Positions 8,590 to 17,144 of a stretch of 35,874 bases of DNA are shown here, piece after piece (position 1 is the first letter of the stretch; each line of letters begins with the position of its first letter). A program made the position numbers and the translations under genes. The notes beneath the pieces were generated by a model, which did no database searches, was not told the origin of the DNA, and saw only the letters and a list, made by a program, of their open reading frames with translations. Source of the stretch: Candidatus Bathycorpusculum fermentans. Its GTDB lineage: Archaea > Thermoproteota > Bathyarchaeia > Bathyarchaeales > Bathycorpusculaceae. The stretch spans positions 1 to 35,874 of the forward strand of contig WRGM01000172.1 of NCBI GenBank assembly GCA_009787175.1, read 5' to 3'.

Positions 8590-9321
8590 ATGGTGGATTC
8601 AATAGATGTAGTTTTGCTAACGAAGAATAGTGCACAAACACTGCATAAATGCTTAGATGCACTCTACAAAAACGTTCCAGTCCACCGACTAATAATAATT
8701 GATGGTTACTCAACAGATAACACAATTGCTATAATAGAAGCCTATAACCAAAAATATCATAATATAGACGTAACTTTTGACCACGGTACACGTGCATCCG
8801 CCCGTCAAAAAGGCATACAAAAAGTGCAAACAGAATGGTTCATGTTCCTAGACAGCGATGTTATGTTATGTAATGAATGGTTTAAAAAAACAACAAAAAA
8901 TATGGAACATAACATAGGTGCAATCTGGGGAATAGAAGTATGGTCAACAATAAAAAACCCTAAAACCTTAAAACTTTTCCTTATAATTACCCGCAAAATT
9001 TTCGAAATACGCGGTGGTACACATGATACTCTAATACGCTCAAGACTTGTAAAAGACATAAAAATTCCAAACAGCCTCCACGTCTTCGAAGACACATACA
9101 TAAAAGACCACATCAACAAAAAAGGCTACAAAACCCTTGCCTGCTACGACCCCTTCTGTGTTCATTACAGAGATAACTCAGTATGGACCCTCAAAGGCAG
9201 CTTAAACTTGATTACAGAATCACTGCAATTAGGTAACCCACGCTTAATATCAAAACTACTCCTAACATACGGCTTCTATACAGCCTACTCAATATATCAA
9301 ATGTTTACCAATGACAAATAG
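8590..9321 (+). CDS. Family 2 glycosyltransferase
   Basis: A 243-residue GT-A fold enzyme. It begins with DVVLLTKNSAQTLHKCLDAL and IIIDGYSTDNT (nucleotide-sugar binding strands of family 2). A DxD-type metal site lies in FLDSDV, at D88-S89-D90. Later residues FEDTYIKDHINKKG match the ED acceptor/base region of the family. It has no clear membrane helix, though the last 25 residues are hydrophobic and could sit on the membrane. It probably transfers a sugar in glycolipid, surface polysaccharide or protein glycosylation. The acceptor is unknown. An 11-base overlap with the next small ORF suggests translational coupling. Confidence 0.85.
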   Translation: MVDSIDVVLLTKNSAQTLHKCLDALYKNVPVHRLIIIDGYSTDNTIAIIEAYNQKYHNIDVTFDHGTRASARQKGIQKVQTEWFMFLDSDVMLCNEWFKKTTKNMEHNIGAIWGIEVWSTIKNPKTLKLFLIITRKIFEIRGGTHDTLIRSRLVKDIKIPNSLHVFEDTYIKDHINKKGYKTLACYDPFCVHYRDNSVWTLKGSLNLITESLQLGNPRLISKLLLTYGFYTAYSIYQMFTNDK

Positions 9322-9433
9322 TAATAACTCAAAAACATCAACAGATGAACGTTTATACGTCAGTGTTTTATCCTTCTTTATTGTATTTCTGATCTGGTAT
9401 TTTAGACAGTTAGACGTTGTTAACTTAACGTGA
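9311..9433 (+). CDS. Possible tiny single-helix membrane protein
   Basis: A 40-residue open frame starts inside the last codons of the glycosyltransferase gene (ATGACAAATAG overlap) and ends 9 bases into the convergent AIR-synthase-like gene. A polar N-terminus (residues 1-14) is followed by a hydrophobic helix, VSVLSFFIVFLIWYF, then a charged end. The overlap architecture and the clean polar-helix-polar layout are why it is listed. It might anchor or partner the glycosyltransferase. It is too short for a family call. Confidence 0.4.
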   Translation: MTNSNNSKTSTDERLYVSVLSFFIVFLIWYFRQLDVVNLT

Positions 9434-10432
9434 TAGGGCGGTCCAAAGTTGGTCACTTACCGGTCTTGGCAATACTTGTGTATCTCCTGTTTTTAACTCA
9501 AAGACGCGTTTCTTGCTATCGTCGTTAAATTCTCCTATAATAGCTGCTGATATGCCTTGTTGCTTTAAAATTTCAATAATCCCTAAAGATGCTTTAGGTT
9601 CTGCGGCAATGAGTAATGCACCTGAACTTATCAACTGTAGCGGGTCTATTTTGAAGTATTGACAGATTTCTCTAGTTTCAGGATTTACAACAATTTTCTC
9701 CTCAAAAACTCTTACACCTAAATTTGCTGCATCAGCCATTTCATGAATACCGTTAAGCACTCCGCCTTCTGTAGGGTCATGCATAGCATGTACACCTCCC
9801 GTTTGATAAGCTGTTAGAGCATCTTTTACAACACTTATCTGCTTGTAGAGATCTTTAGCTGTTTGTAGCATTTCAGAGCTTAACACCTTTGATAACTGCT
9901 CTTCTCTATCTGTGGCTAAAATGGCGACTCCTTCAATTCCTGCGCTTTTAGTGAGAATTAAATAGTCCCCGTTTTTTACCCCTGCGGTTGTAATGTATTC
10001 GCCTTTATTTGTTAAACCCATTATGCAGCAGACTACTATGGGGTTAACTAGGTTAGGTGTAGTCTCACAATGGCCTCCTACAATAGCAACCCCTAACTCC
10101 ATAGCTGCTTTGCCCATTTGAGCGCTAATAGTTTCAACTATTTGGTTATCTGCGTTTTCAGGAAGCATGATGCATGAAAAAATGAAAGCTGGTTTTACAC
10201 CAAAAGTTGCTATGTCATTAGCATTAACATTTACCGCTTCAAATCCTATACGCTCTATAGCTCCTGTTATAGGATCCATGGAGACAATAACTGATTTATC
10301 CCCTATGTCAAGTACTGCGCCATCAACACCTGCCGTTGGTCCTAATGTAACTTCGGCGCGATTTGCACCTAAATTTTTGAAAACAGTATTTTGCAATATA
10401 TCTATAGGTATTTTTCCAGGCGGCAATTTCAT
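9425..10432 (-). CDS. AIR-synthase-related protein (PurM/HypE-like)
   Basis: A 335-residue member of the PurM-like superfamily, whose members use ATP to phosphorylate or activate substrates (PurM, SelD, ThiL, HypE). Seen here: VDGAVLDIGDKSVIVSMDPI, the ATP/Mg-binding strand, then AVNVNANDIATFGVKP, IVGGHCETTPNL and the C-terminal domain motif HDPTEGGVLNGIHEMADA, closest to HypE-type archaeal proteins. It lacks the C-terminal PRxCY-type tail of true HypE (it ends RPVSDQLWTALSR), so it is probably not the hydrogenase maturation factor. It starts 2 bases after the ECF transporter gene with a good GGAGA site, so the two are co-translated and may handle the same compound. Confidence 0.8.
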   Translation of the reverse strand: MKLPPGKIPIDILQNTVFKNLGANRAEVTLGPTAGVDGAVLDIGDKSVIVSMDPITGAIERIGFEAVNVNANDIATFGVKPAFIFSCIMLPENADNQIVETISAQMGKAAMELGVAIVGGHCETTPNLVNPIVVCCIMGLTNKGEYITTAGVKNGDYLILTKSAGIEGVAILATDREEQLSKVLSSEMLQTAKDLYKQISVVKDALTAYQTGGVHAMHDPTEGGVLNGIHEMADAANLGVRVFEEKIVVNPETREICQYFKIDPLQLISSGALLIAAEPKASLGIIEILKQQGISAAIIGEFNDDSKKRVFELKTGDTQVLPRPVSDQLWTALSR

Positions 10433-10434
10433 AC

Positions 10435-10986
10435 TTAATGTATCTCCTGCAGATAATTTTTAAGTTGTGGAAAAACACGCAGAACAGTTTGCATAATAGG
10501 TACAGCAATTACCAAACCAAACAACATTTGTACAATATTTACCGGTAACTCTGCTAACGCAACACCGTAGCCATACACGAACGTCTCATAAATAAAGTAT
10601 CCTGTAATCATCTCAAAGCCTCCAATTAAAATAGCAATCACTGCACATAAAGTAAAGTTTCTAAGTCTACTGTTAAGCTTTTTTACCAAAAAACCCACAA
10701 GACAGCCCTCTACAGCTTTAACCACAAAAGTTACAGGTGCATACGGCGGCACTAATACAATATCTGCTATAGTCGCGCCTGCTCCCGCAATTAACCCTAT
10801 AAATGGTCCAAAAAGTAACGCAGCAACATAGATAACTGTCTCTCCAAGATTAAAGTATCCACTTGTTGCTGTTATGGGGAAAGCAAAAGCTATCGTAGCC
10901 ACGGCGACAAGGGCGGCAAAGATTGCTGCGGTAGCTATCTGAAACGTTGATATTTTATGCTTTTTTGTAGCTGACTTAAGCCGCAT
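10435..10986 (-). CDS. ECF transporter substrate-binding (S) component
   Basis: A 183-residue integral membrane protein with about six helices. The pattern FNLGETVIYVAALLFGPFIGLIAGAGATIADIVL is typical of S components of energy-coupling-factor vitamin importers. The N-terminal helix IATAAIFAALVAVATIAFAFPI carries the small-residue packing face that contacts the T component. No energising EcfA or EcfT gene is in the window, so it would depend on a shared module elsewhere. The substrate is not evident: the related groups import riboflavin, thiamine precursors or pantothenate. ATG at 10986 has an AAGGTGA site. It is paired with the downstream AIR-synthase-like kinase-type protein. Confidence 0.8.
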   Translation of the reverse strand: MRLKSATKKHKISTFQIATAAIFAALVAVATIAFAFPITATSGYFNLGETVIYVAALLFGPFIGLIAGAGATIADIVLVPPYAPVTFVVKAVEGCLVGFLVKKLNSRLRNFTLCAVIAILIGGFEMITGYFIYETFVYGYGVALAELPVNIVQMLFGLVIAVPIMQTVLRVFPQLKNYLQEIH

Positions 10987-11190
10987 TGTTTCACCTTGAC
11001 TGAACCTGACTTAGAATGGAAGTTATATCTATGCTGATAAATATTATCTTATGCGTGGCTTTGGGACAAAATTCTACGGCTCTTTTGTCAGAGTTCTTTT
11101 TCATCCTTAGGTGATAGCATAACATCCCAAACCTACGACTCAGATATTGTGAATGCAAATTATGTGTTAAATGGTTGCTAATTTGCTATG

Positions 11191-11907
11191 TTAATTTGCT
11201 GTGTATAGTTGTTTGTAGGGGTTTTTTGCGTTAGGTTTTAATACGTAAAACTGGCCTGTTAGGAGGTGTTGTGTGTTCATATTGAAATGTTGGGCGAATT
11301 CGGAGAGGGTTTTTTCTATTTCTAATAGTTCTTCTTTAGAGGCTATTTCTGCTGTAACCTGAGCTGGTAGTCCTACAAGTTTTTTATCTGTTTTTATAAA
11401 GATTTTTCCACCATGCATTCCTGTTCCAGTAAAGTTTCCTACGGGTACATCTTTTGAGTTTATACCCAATACCACAATTAGTCCACCGGCGAGGTATTCT
11501 CCTAAAAAGCTGCCAACTTGACCGCCGATAATAATTGTTGGTTTTTTATCTTTGTATTCTTTCATATGTATGCCTGTTCGGTATCCTGCATTGTCACGTA
11601 CAAATATGCTGCCGCCTCGCATGGCATAGCCAAGGGCGTCACCGGCACTGCCATGAATGATGATTTTTCCGTCATTCATTGTATCCCCAACAGCATCTTG
11701 CACGTTGCCATTTACCGTTATGACCCCACCATCTAAATATGCCCCAAGCGCGTTACCGGGGGTTCCATTTATTGTAATTTTTTTCTCTTTTAGACAACTG
11801 CCAATAAATCTTTGACCATAACAATCCGTTATGCAAATATCCTCAGTAGCAGTCTTTATTTGTTCATTTAATTTTTTGAAATCAAGATTTTTTGCTGAAA
11901 TGTTCAT
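11191..11907 (-). CDS. gltB3: Glutamate synthase GXGXG-domain subunit
   Basis: A 238-residue protein corresponding to the C-terminal beta-helix domain of bacterial GltB, free-standing in archaea. Repeated turns such as GTPGNALGAYLDGG, GNVQDAVGDTMNDG and GSAGDALGYAMRGG show the GXXGXXXG pattern. GNFTGTGMHGGKIFI follows. The domain is structural, supporting the FMN synthase domain and the ammonia channel. The ATG at 11907, 1 base after the upstream stop and preceded by GGAGG, is preferred over the GTG at 11922. A similar domain occurs in formylmethanofuran dehydrogenase FwdC, but the other glutamate synthase subunits in the same operon decide the call. It is the last gene of the eight-gene operon. 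Confidence 0.9.
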   Translation of the reverse strand: MNISAKNLDFKKLNEQIKTATEDICITDCYGQRFIGSCLKEKKITINGTPGNALGAYLDGGVITVNGNVQDAVGDTMNDGKIIIHGSAGDALGYAMRGGSIFVRDNAGYRTGIHMKEYKDKKPTIIIGGQVGSFLGEYLAGGLIVVLGINSKDVPVGNFTGTGMHGGKIFIKTDKKLVGLPAQVTAEIASKEELLEIEKTLSEFAQHFNMNTQHLLTGQFYVLKPNAKNPYKQLYTAN

Positions 11908-11908
11908 T

Positions 11909-13132
11909 CTATTTTCCTCCACCTAATTTGACCATTCTAATCTCTTTGGTAAATGCCATAAGTCCTGGTTTTTCGCAGACAAGGGCAAAATCAATTGAGT
12001 CAAGTGGTGTCTGTTCACGTATTAAGCTGGTGTAAATTCCCGCTTTCTCTACATTGCCAACAAGAATATACCCATTTAGCTTATTACCTGAGTAGAACAG
12101 ACGTTTATAATTTCCATTCTTGTTTTCGGTGTACACTTCACCATTATAGCTTCCTGCAGTGATTATGTGTAAACCAAAGAATCCCACAGCATTCATGGGA
12201 ATTGCCTTATCAAAGCTCTTCTCGCCACCGGCCATGTTGATTCCTGCGCATTCACCCTGCATATAAGCATTGGGTAGTAACGCCATGATTTTGTTTTGAC
12301 CGCTTGATACATCAAGTGTCTGCGTGCAATCACCTGCCGCGTATATGTCAGGTGTACTGGTTTCTGTTTTTCCGTTTATAATAATTCCCCGATCAATCTG
12401 AACGCTTCCTTTGAGAAAATCAATATTTGGCCGTACACCCACTGCAAGAACAAGAACATCAAAAGGTATCTCACTGTTATTCTCTAAAATGGCGGTGTTG
12501 TGTTCAAATCGTTTTATGCTACAAGAGAGCATAAAGGAAATACCCTTGCTTTCCAGATGAGATTGAACTAGCTTAGCGCTATCATAGTCCAAAATACTAG
12601 ATAAAATTCTAGGTGCAAGATCAAGTACAGTAACACTTGCTACTTTTTCCAAAATACCCTCAGCGCATTTAAGTCCAATAAGTCCTGCACCCACGATCAT
12701 AACATGTTTACTTGGATCTAAAGCATTGCTTAACTTCTTCGCATCGTCAAGGCTCATAAATGTGAATTTGGGCTCTACCCTATCAAGTCCATCAAATGGT
12801 GGAACAAATGCCAAAGATCCTGTTGCAATAAGCAACTTATCAAAAGATATTCGACTGCCATCCGATAGAGATACAGCTTTTGTTTTAGCGCTTACCTCTG
12901 TTACCGTACCGTTTATCAGGGTACAATGATTATCTGTATAGAAACTGTTTCCACGATATTTCATTTGCTCTTCGGTAGTTTTACCCAGAAGAAGGTAAGA
13001 GATAAGCGGTCTAGAGTATGTATAATACGGCTCATTTGTGATTATAACAATTTCGCCAAGCTTGTCTACTTGTCGTATACCCTCTACTGTACCTATACCA
13101 GCTGCAGAGTTACCAATAATTACATACTTCAT
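11909..13132 (-). CDS. FAD-dependent NAD(P)H oxidoreductase
   Basis: A 407-residue flavoprotein of the pyridine nucleotide-disulphide oxidoreductase class, close to NADH oxidase/nitrite reductase large-subunit type. The FAD motif is IGNSAAGIG at residues 6-14. The NAD(P)H motif is IVGAGLIGLKCAE near residue 148, and the second FAD motif is DIYAAGDC. No redox-active Cys pair or C-terminal extra domain is seen. Between the ferredoxin and gltB3 it probably passes electrons from NAD(P)H to glutamate synthase, replacing the bacterial GltD subunit. The ATG at 13132, 7 bases after GAGGAGA, was chosen over an upstream TTG. Confidence 0.85.
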   Translation of the reverse strand: MKYVIIGNSAAGIGTVEGIRQVDKLGEIVIITNEPYYTYSRPLISYLLLGKTTEEQMKYRGNSFYTDNHCTLINGTVTEVSAKTKAVSLSDGSRISFDKLLIATGSLAFVPPFDGLDRVEPKFTFMSLDDAKKLSNALDPSKHVMIVGAGLIGLKCAEGILEKVASVTVLDLAPRILSSILDYDSAKLVQSHLESKGISFMLSCSIKRFEHNTAILENNSEIPFDVLVLAVGVRPNIDFLKGSVQIDRGIIINGKTETSTPDIYAAGDCTQTLDVSSGQNKIMALLPNAYMQGECAGINMAGGEKSFDKAIPMNAVGFFGLHIITAGSYNGEVYTENKNGNYKRLFYSGNKLNGYILVGNVEKAGIYTSLIREQTPLDSIDFALVCEKPGLMAFTKEIRMVKLGGGK

Positions 13133-13136
13133 AGCA

Positions 13137-13565
13137 TTATCTCTCCTCAAAAACTATTGCACCATTTGGGCAACCTCTAACACATGCAGGGGTTCCAGTA
13201 ATTGTTTTGATGCATAATTCACATTTTTGAACTACACCCTCATCTGAGGGAGAAATTGCCCCATATGAACAGTTTAAAATACAGGTATAGCAGTTAACAC
13301 ATTTTTCCCTATTAATTGTAACAACACCATCTGTTCGAATTAACGCGCCGGTGATACAACCCTTAACGCATAATGGTTCATGGCAATGTCTACAGGAAAC
13401 AGCAAAACTAATCCCGTTGTGTTCCTCAATTTTAATTTTTGGATTAATCTTTACATCTTTCAAAGCTCTAGCCATATCTTTCTCATTCATACCCGCAAAA
13501 GCACAGTAATACTCGCATAAATAACAACCCAGACACCATTTTTCATTTACATAAACTCTTTTCAT
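13137..13565 (-). CDS. Four-cluster ferredoxin-type iron-sulphur protein
   Basis: A 142-residue electron carrier of the HycB/CooF/DmsB type. Four cysteine groups are visible: CLGCYLCEYYC near the N-terminus, CRHCHEPLCVKGC, CVNCYTCILNC, and CELC with CVRGCPNG near the end. They are enough for about four [4Fe-4S] clusters. It is cytoplasmic with no signal peptide. It lies 7 bases after purA and 4 bases before the FAD oxidoreductase start, so it most likely wires that flavoprotein to the ferredoxin domain of the glutamate synthase FMN subunit. The partner is inferred from gene order. Confidence 0.85.
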   Translation of the reverse strand: MKRVYVNEKWCLGCYLCEYYCAFAGMNEKDMARALKDVKINPKIKIEEHNGISFAVSCRHCHEPLCVKGCITGALIRTDGVVTINREKCVNCYTCILNCSYGAISPSDEGVVQKCELCIKTITGTPACVRGCPNGAIVFEER

Positions 13566-13572
13566 GCGACTA

Positions 13573-14847
13573 TCATCTACTCCTTATCAAATAATCTTCT
13601 CGCCCAGCACCTACAGACACATACTTAATAGGACAACACACAGCTTTTTCAATAAATTTGATATATTCAGCTGCTGCATTCGGTAAATCCTCTTCTTTCC
13701 GACAGCTAGATATATCCATTTTAAAGCCGTCTAAATATTCAAAAACAGGTTCTGCTCTTAAGAGCTTGTCACCTGTAGGAAAATAGTCAATTTGAGCACC
13801 ATCAACTTTGTATGCAACACAAACTGGAATTTTATCAAGATATGACAGTACATCTAGTTTTGTTAGGGCAATCTCATCAGTTCCCTGCACCTGAACACCA
13901 TATCTACTTGCTGGTACATCAAACCCGCCAACCCTGCGAGGTCTACCTGTTGCAGCACCATATTCCGCTCCCGCTTCACGTAAAACAGCCGCTTCTTCGC
14001 CGAACATTTCAACAACAAACGGACCTCCGCCTACACAGCTAGAATAAGCTTTCATAACCCCTATCACGTGTTCAAGTTTTACACCTGGAATGCCAGCACC
14101 AATTGGCGCATATGCTGCAAGTGTCTGCGATGAGGTGGTATATGGATAAATGCCGTAGTCTATGTCTCGTAATGCGCCAAGTTGTGCTTCAAATAGGATA
14201 TTTTTGTTTGCGTGAACAGCTGCTGAAAGGTACTTTTCGGTGTCAGTTATAAAGGGGATAAGTTGTGATCCGAAAGTATGTAGCCATTTCAAGGTTTCGT
14301 CTAATATTATCTCTGTTGATTTGTAGCCTTTTAAGGCAATGTTTTTCCAAGAGAGTATGTCTGCTACTTTTTGTTTTAAACTTTCAAAATATAGCAGGTC
14401 ACCCATTCGTAATCCTTTTTTTAGATACTTGTCACCGTATACGGGTGCGATACCGCGGCGTGTGGATCCGTATTGTTTATCACCAAGTCGTTCTTCTTCT
14501 AAAATGTCCTGAGTTTTATGATAGGGCATGCAGATGAAGGCTTTATTGCTTATTTTCAAGTTGTCAATAGACACTTTGACGCCTTTTTGCTTAAGTGCCT
14601 CGATTTCACCGCATAAATGCTCTATATCAATTACCATGCCATTGCCCATGATGTTGACTGTTCCGCTACGTAGCACTCCTGATGGGAGAAGGTTTAAAAT
14701 GAATTTACCTCTCTCATTAACAATTGTATGCCCTGCATTATTGCCACCCTGATACCTGCAAATAACCTCATAATCCTCGGATAACAAGTCGACCATGCGA
14801 CCTTTGCCTTCATCGCCCCAATTTACGCCAACTACTGCTGTAAGCAC
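13573..14847 (-). CDS. purA: Adenylosuccinate synthetase
   Basis: Converts IMP and aspartate with GTP to adenylosuccinate, the first committed step to AMP. The 424-residue protein has GDEGKG at residues 11-16 with the catalytic Asp12, GGNNAGHT with His40, YGSTRRGIAPVYGDK, and ATGRPRRVGGFD near the C-terminus. The segment FEAQLGALRDIDYGIYPYTTSS differs from the common [22 protein letters not shown] and matches my recollection of a clostridial/spirochaete-type subgroup, hinting at transfer from bacteria. The start is GTG at 14847 after GAGGG; an ATG one base before it is out of frame. It lies 11 bases after purB. Confidence 0.95.
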   Translation of the reverse strand: MLTAVVGVNWGDEGKGRMVDLLSEDYEVICRYQGGNNAGHTIVNERGKFILNLLPSGVLRSGTVNIMGNGMVIDIEHLCGEIEALKQKGVKVSIDNLKISNKAFICMPYHKTQDILEEERLGDKQYGSTRRGIAPVYGDKYLKKGLRMGDLLYFESLKQKVADILSWKNIALKGYKSTEIILDETLKWLHTFGSQLIPFITDTEKYLSAAVHANKNILFEAQLGALRDIDYGIYPYTTSSQTLAAYAPIGAGIPGVKLEHVIGVMKAYSSCVGGGPFVVEMFGEEAAVLREAGAEYGAATGRPRRVGGFDVPASRYGVQVQGTDEIALTKLDVLSYLDKIPVCVAYKVDGAQIDYFPTGDKLLRAEPVFEYLDGFKMDISSCRKEEDLPNAAAEYIKFIEKAVCCPIKYVSVGAGREDYLIRSR

Positions 14848-14858
14848 ATTTTTCCCTC

Positions 14859-16286
14859 TTATACTGTTATTTTAACATCCATACCTAGCAGTTCTTGATA
14901 ATTTTCAAGAACTGTTTTAACTTTGCACAAAAACTCAACGGTTTGCTCTTTCGCTCTACCTATAAATTGCTCTGTACGCAATAACTCGTCCATTTCAGCC
15001 TCAGTTATACCAAAAGCCTCATCGCTTACAATACGAGCAATTAAGTCATTCTCCCCACCATACTGCTTTATCTTCTTTGCAGCCTCAACTGAATGCCGCC
15101 GTATCTGCTCATGAAGTACCTGCCTATCGCCGCCCTTTTTGACACAGTACATCAAAATGCTCTCGGTAGCCATAAACGGCAGTTCTTCATTTAAGTGCTT
15201 CTCTATCATTTTAGGATAAACGGTAATACCACTTAAAACGTTAAACATAAGCAAAAGAATTGCATCAACAGCAAGAAACGCTTCAGGTATAGATATACGC
15301 TTATTAGCTGAATCATCAAGGGTGCGTTCCAACCATTGTGCACTTGCCGTCAACGCAGGATTAAACGCGTCAACAATTACGTATCTAGATAGAGAAGCTA
15401 TACGCTCACTTCGCATAGGATTCCTCTTATACGCCATAGCACTTGAACCAACCTGACTTGTTTCAAAAGGCTCATCCACCTCTTTTAAATGGGAAAGCAA
15501 CCGTATATCATTTGAAAACTTGTAAGCACTCTGAGCAATACCTGACAATACCGACAAGGTATAATAATCAATCTTTCTCGAATAAGTCTGACCACTAACA
15601 GAATACACTTGATTAAACCCCATTTTTTCAGCTATTTTTTGCTCTAACGCTACTACTTTATCATGATCACCATTAAACAAGCTAAGAAAACTTGCACCTG
15701 TACCTGTTGTTCCTTTACAGCCAAGTAGTTTCAAATTATTCTGCGTAAATTCAAGATGATCAAGATCGAACAACAAATCCTGCAGCCATAATGTTGCACG
15801 TTTCCCAACCGTAGTGGGCTGCGCTGACTGAAAATGAGTATATGCAAGACATGGCAGAGATTTGTAACTATCCGCAAAATCATACAACTTACTAATAACA
15901 TTTACAACTAGCTTCTTAATGTGTAGCAGTGCGGCACGTTGCAAAATAATGTCTGTATTATCACCCACATAACAAGAAGTTGCACCAAGATGAATAATCG
16001 GTTTAGCACTTGGACATTGCACACCGTAAGCTTGAATATGCGCCATAACATCATGCCTAAGATCAGCTTCAAATTTAGCTGCCACATCATAATTAATGTC
16101 AGTTACGTGCTCTTTCATTTCTTCTATTTGTTTTTCACTTATATCCAGACCTAGCTCTCTCTGACTCTCAGCTAGTGCAATCCACAGTTTACGCCAGATA
16201 GAAAATTTGTTATTATCAGAGAAAATATACTGCATCTCTTTACTCGCGTATCGCTTACATAACGGATTTTCATATCTATCAGACAT
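14859..16286 (-). CDS. purB: Adenylosuccinate lyase
   Basis: Acts twice in purine synthesis: SAICAR to AICAR, and adenylosuccinate to AMP, releasing fumarate each time. It is a 475-residue fumarase/aspartase superfamily enzyme with HLGATSCYVGDNTD, TVGKRATLW, LGCKGTTGTGASFLSLF and the flexible signature loop SSAMAYKRNPMRSER (about 280-294). The length and the KGTTGTGASFL and KRNPMRSER motifs are those of the longer animal/Bacteroidetes/Clostridia-type lyase, not the shorter type usual in archaea. The loop has Ala where Pro is normal (SSAMPYKRNP). ATG at 16286 follows AGGAGG and overlaps the purC stop by 8 bases; an earlier ATG at 16313 lies inside purC. Confidence 0.95.
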   Translation of the reverse strand: MSDRYENPLCKRYASKEMQYIFSDNNKFSIWRKLWIALAESQRELGLDISEKQIEEMKEHVTDINYDVAAKFEADLRHDVMAHIQAYGVQCPSAKPIIHLGATSCYVGDNTDIILQRAALLHIKKLVVNVISKLYDFADSYKSLPCLAYTHFQSAQPTTVGKRATLWLQDLLFDLDHLEFTQNNLKLLGCKGTTGTGASFLSLFNGDHDKVVALEQKIAEKMGFNQVYSVSGQTYSRKIDYYTLSVLSGIAQSAYKFSNDIRLLSHLKEVDEPFETSQVGSSAMAYKRNPMRSERIASLSRYVIVDAFNPALTASAQWLERTLDDSANKRISIPEAFLAVDAILLLMFNVLSGITVYPKMIEKHLNEELPFMATESILMYCVKKGGDRQVLHEQIRRHSVEAAKKIKQYGGENDLIARIVSDEAFGITEAEMDELLRTEQFIGRAKEQTVEFLCKVKTVLENYQELLGMDVKITV

Positions 16287-17124
16287 TTCGTAGCCTCCTA
16301 AAACACTCAGCATATATGTCAGCTGTTTTTTTTAAAATTTCATCAGGTACATTATCAAATTGCATCTCATTGTTCACTTTATTGCTGAGAAGCCAATCTC
16401 TCACAAATTGCTTATCATAGCTTTTCGGTGAACTACCCACTTTATAATCCGAAATACTCCAGAAACGGCTCGAATCCGGAGTAAATATCTCATCTGCAAG
16501 AACAAGATTACCCTTCGTGTCAAGACCAAATTCAAACTTTGTATCAGCAATTATAATACCCTTAATATACGCGTACTTATAGCAGACATCATAAAGCTCC
16601 AAACAAACCTTTTTCACCCTTTCAGCCAACTCGACACCAATTGTGCTTACAACATTTTCCTCTGAAACATATTCATCATGCCCAACATGCGCCTTCGTCG
16701 AGGGAGTAAAAATTGGAGCAGCCAAAATTTCAGCCAGTTTATAATCGCCTTCTATCTTATGTCCACAGAACTCTTGATTCTTGGAATAAGCTTCCCACAT
16801 GTGTCCAAACATGTAACCTCGTACAATGAACTCGAATGGTAATATTTTCAATTTTTTAACTAAAATGGTACGCCCTTCAAATTCTTCCTTTTGGAAATAC
16901 TCTGGCATATCCTTAAGGTCACTTGAAATAATATGATTAGGTATAACACCTTTTGTAAAATCGAACCAAAATAGAGCAACTGCATTTAAAATCTTCCCTT
17001 TACCCGTCACAGGCTTAGATAAGATTACATCAAACGCGGAGATCCTATCTGTTGTAACTATAACCAGTCTGTCATCTGTAACCTCGTATACATCTCGTAC
17101 TTTCCCACTAACTATTTTTTTCAT
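16279..17124 (-). CDS. purC: SAICAR synthetase
   Basis: Joins CAIR and aspartate with ATP to give SAICAR, whose fumarate is removed by the next gene product, PurB. The 281-residue protein starts with SGKVRDVYEV (ATP-binding GKxRDxY), then ISAFDVILSKPVTGKGKILN, and LPFEFIVRGYMFGHMW. The signature IIADTKFEFGLD lies near residue 193, and ADEIFTPDSSRFW follows. It is of the longer eukaryote/Bacteroidetes-like length rather than the short 235-residue form. ATG at 17124 has GGAGGAAC upstream, 20 bases after gltB2. It is the third gene of the operon and overlaps purB. Confidence 0.95.
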   Translation of the reverse strand: MKKIVSGKVRDVYEVTDDRLVIVTTDRISAFDVILSKPVTGKGKILNAVALFWFDFTKGVIPNHIISSDLKDMPEYFQKEEFEGRTILVKKLKILPFEFIVRGYMFGHMWEAYSKNQEFCGHKIEGDYKLAEILAAPIFTPSTKAHVGHDEYVSEENVVSTIGVELAERVKKVCLELYDVCYKYAYIKGIIIADTKFEFGLDTKGNLVLADEIFTPDSSRFWSISDYKVGSSPKSYDKQFVRDWLLSNKVNNEMQFDNVPDEILKKTADIYAECFRRLRNV

Positions 17125-17144
17125 TAATACTTGTTCCTCCTGAG

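Noticed and set aside
11065-11089. GACAAAA/TTTTGTC hairpin between gltB3 and the ECF gene
   Set aside because: Seven pairs with an 11-base loop and no T-run; too weak to call a terminator or riboswitch.
16465-16485. tRNA T-loop-like CTCGAATCCGG
   Set aside because: It lies within purC coding sequence and no cloverleaf can be drawn.
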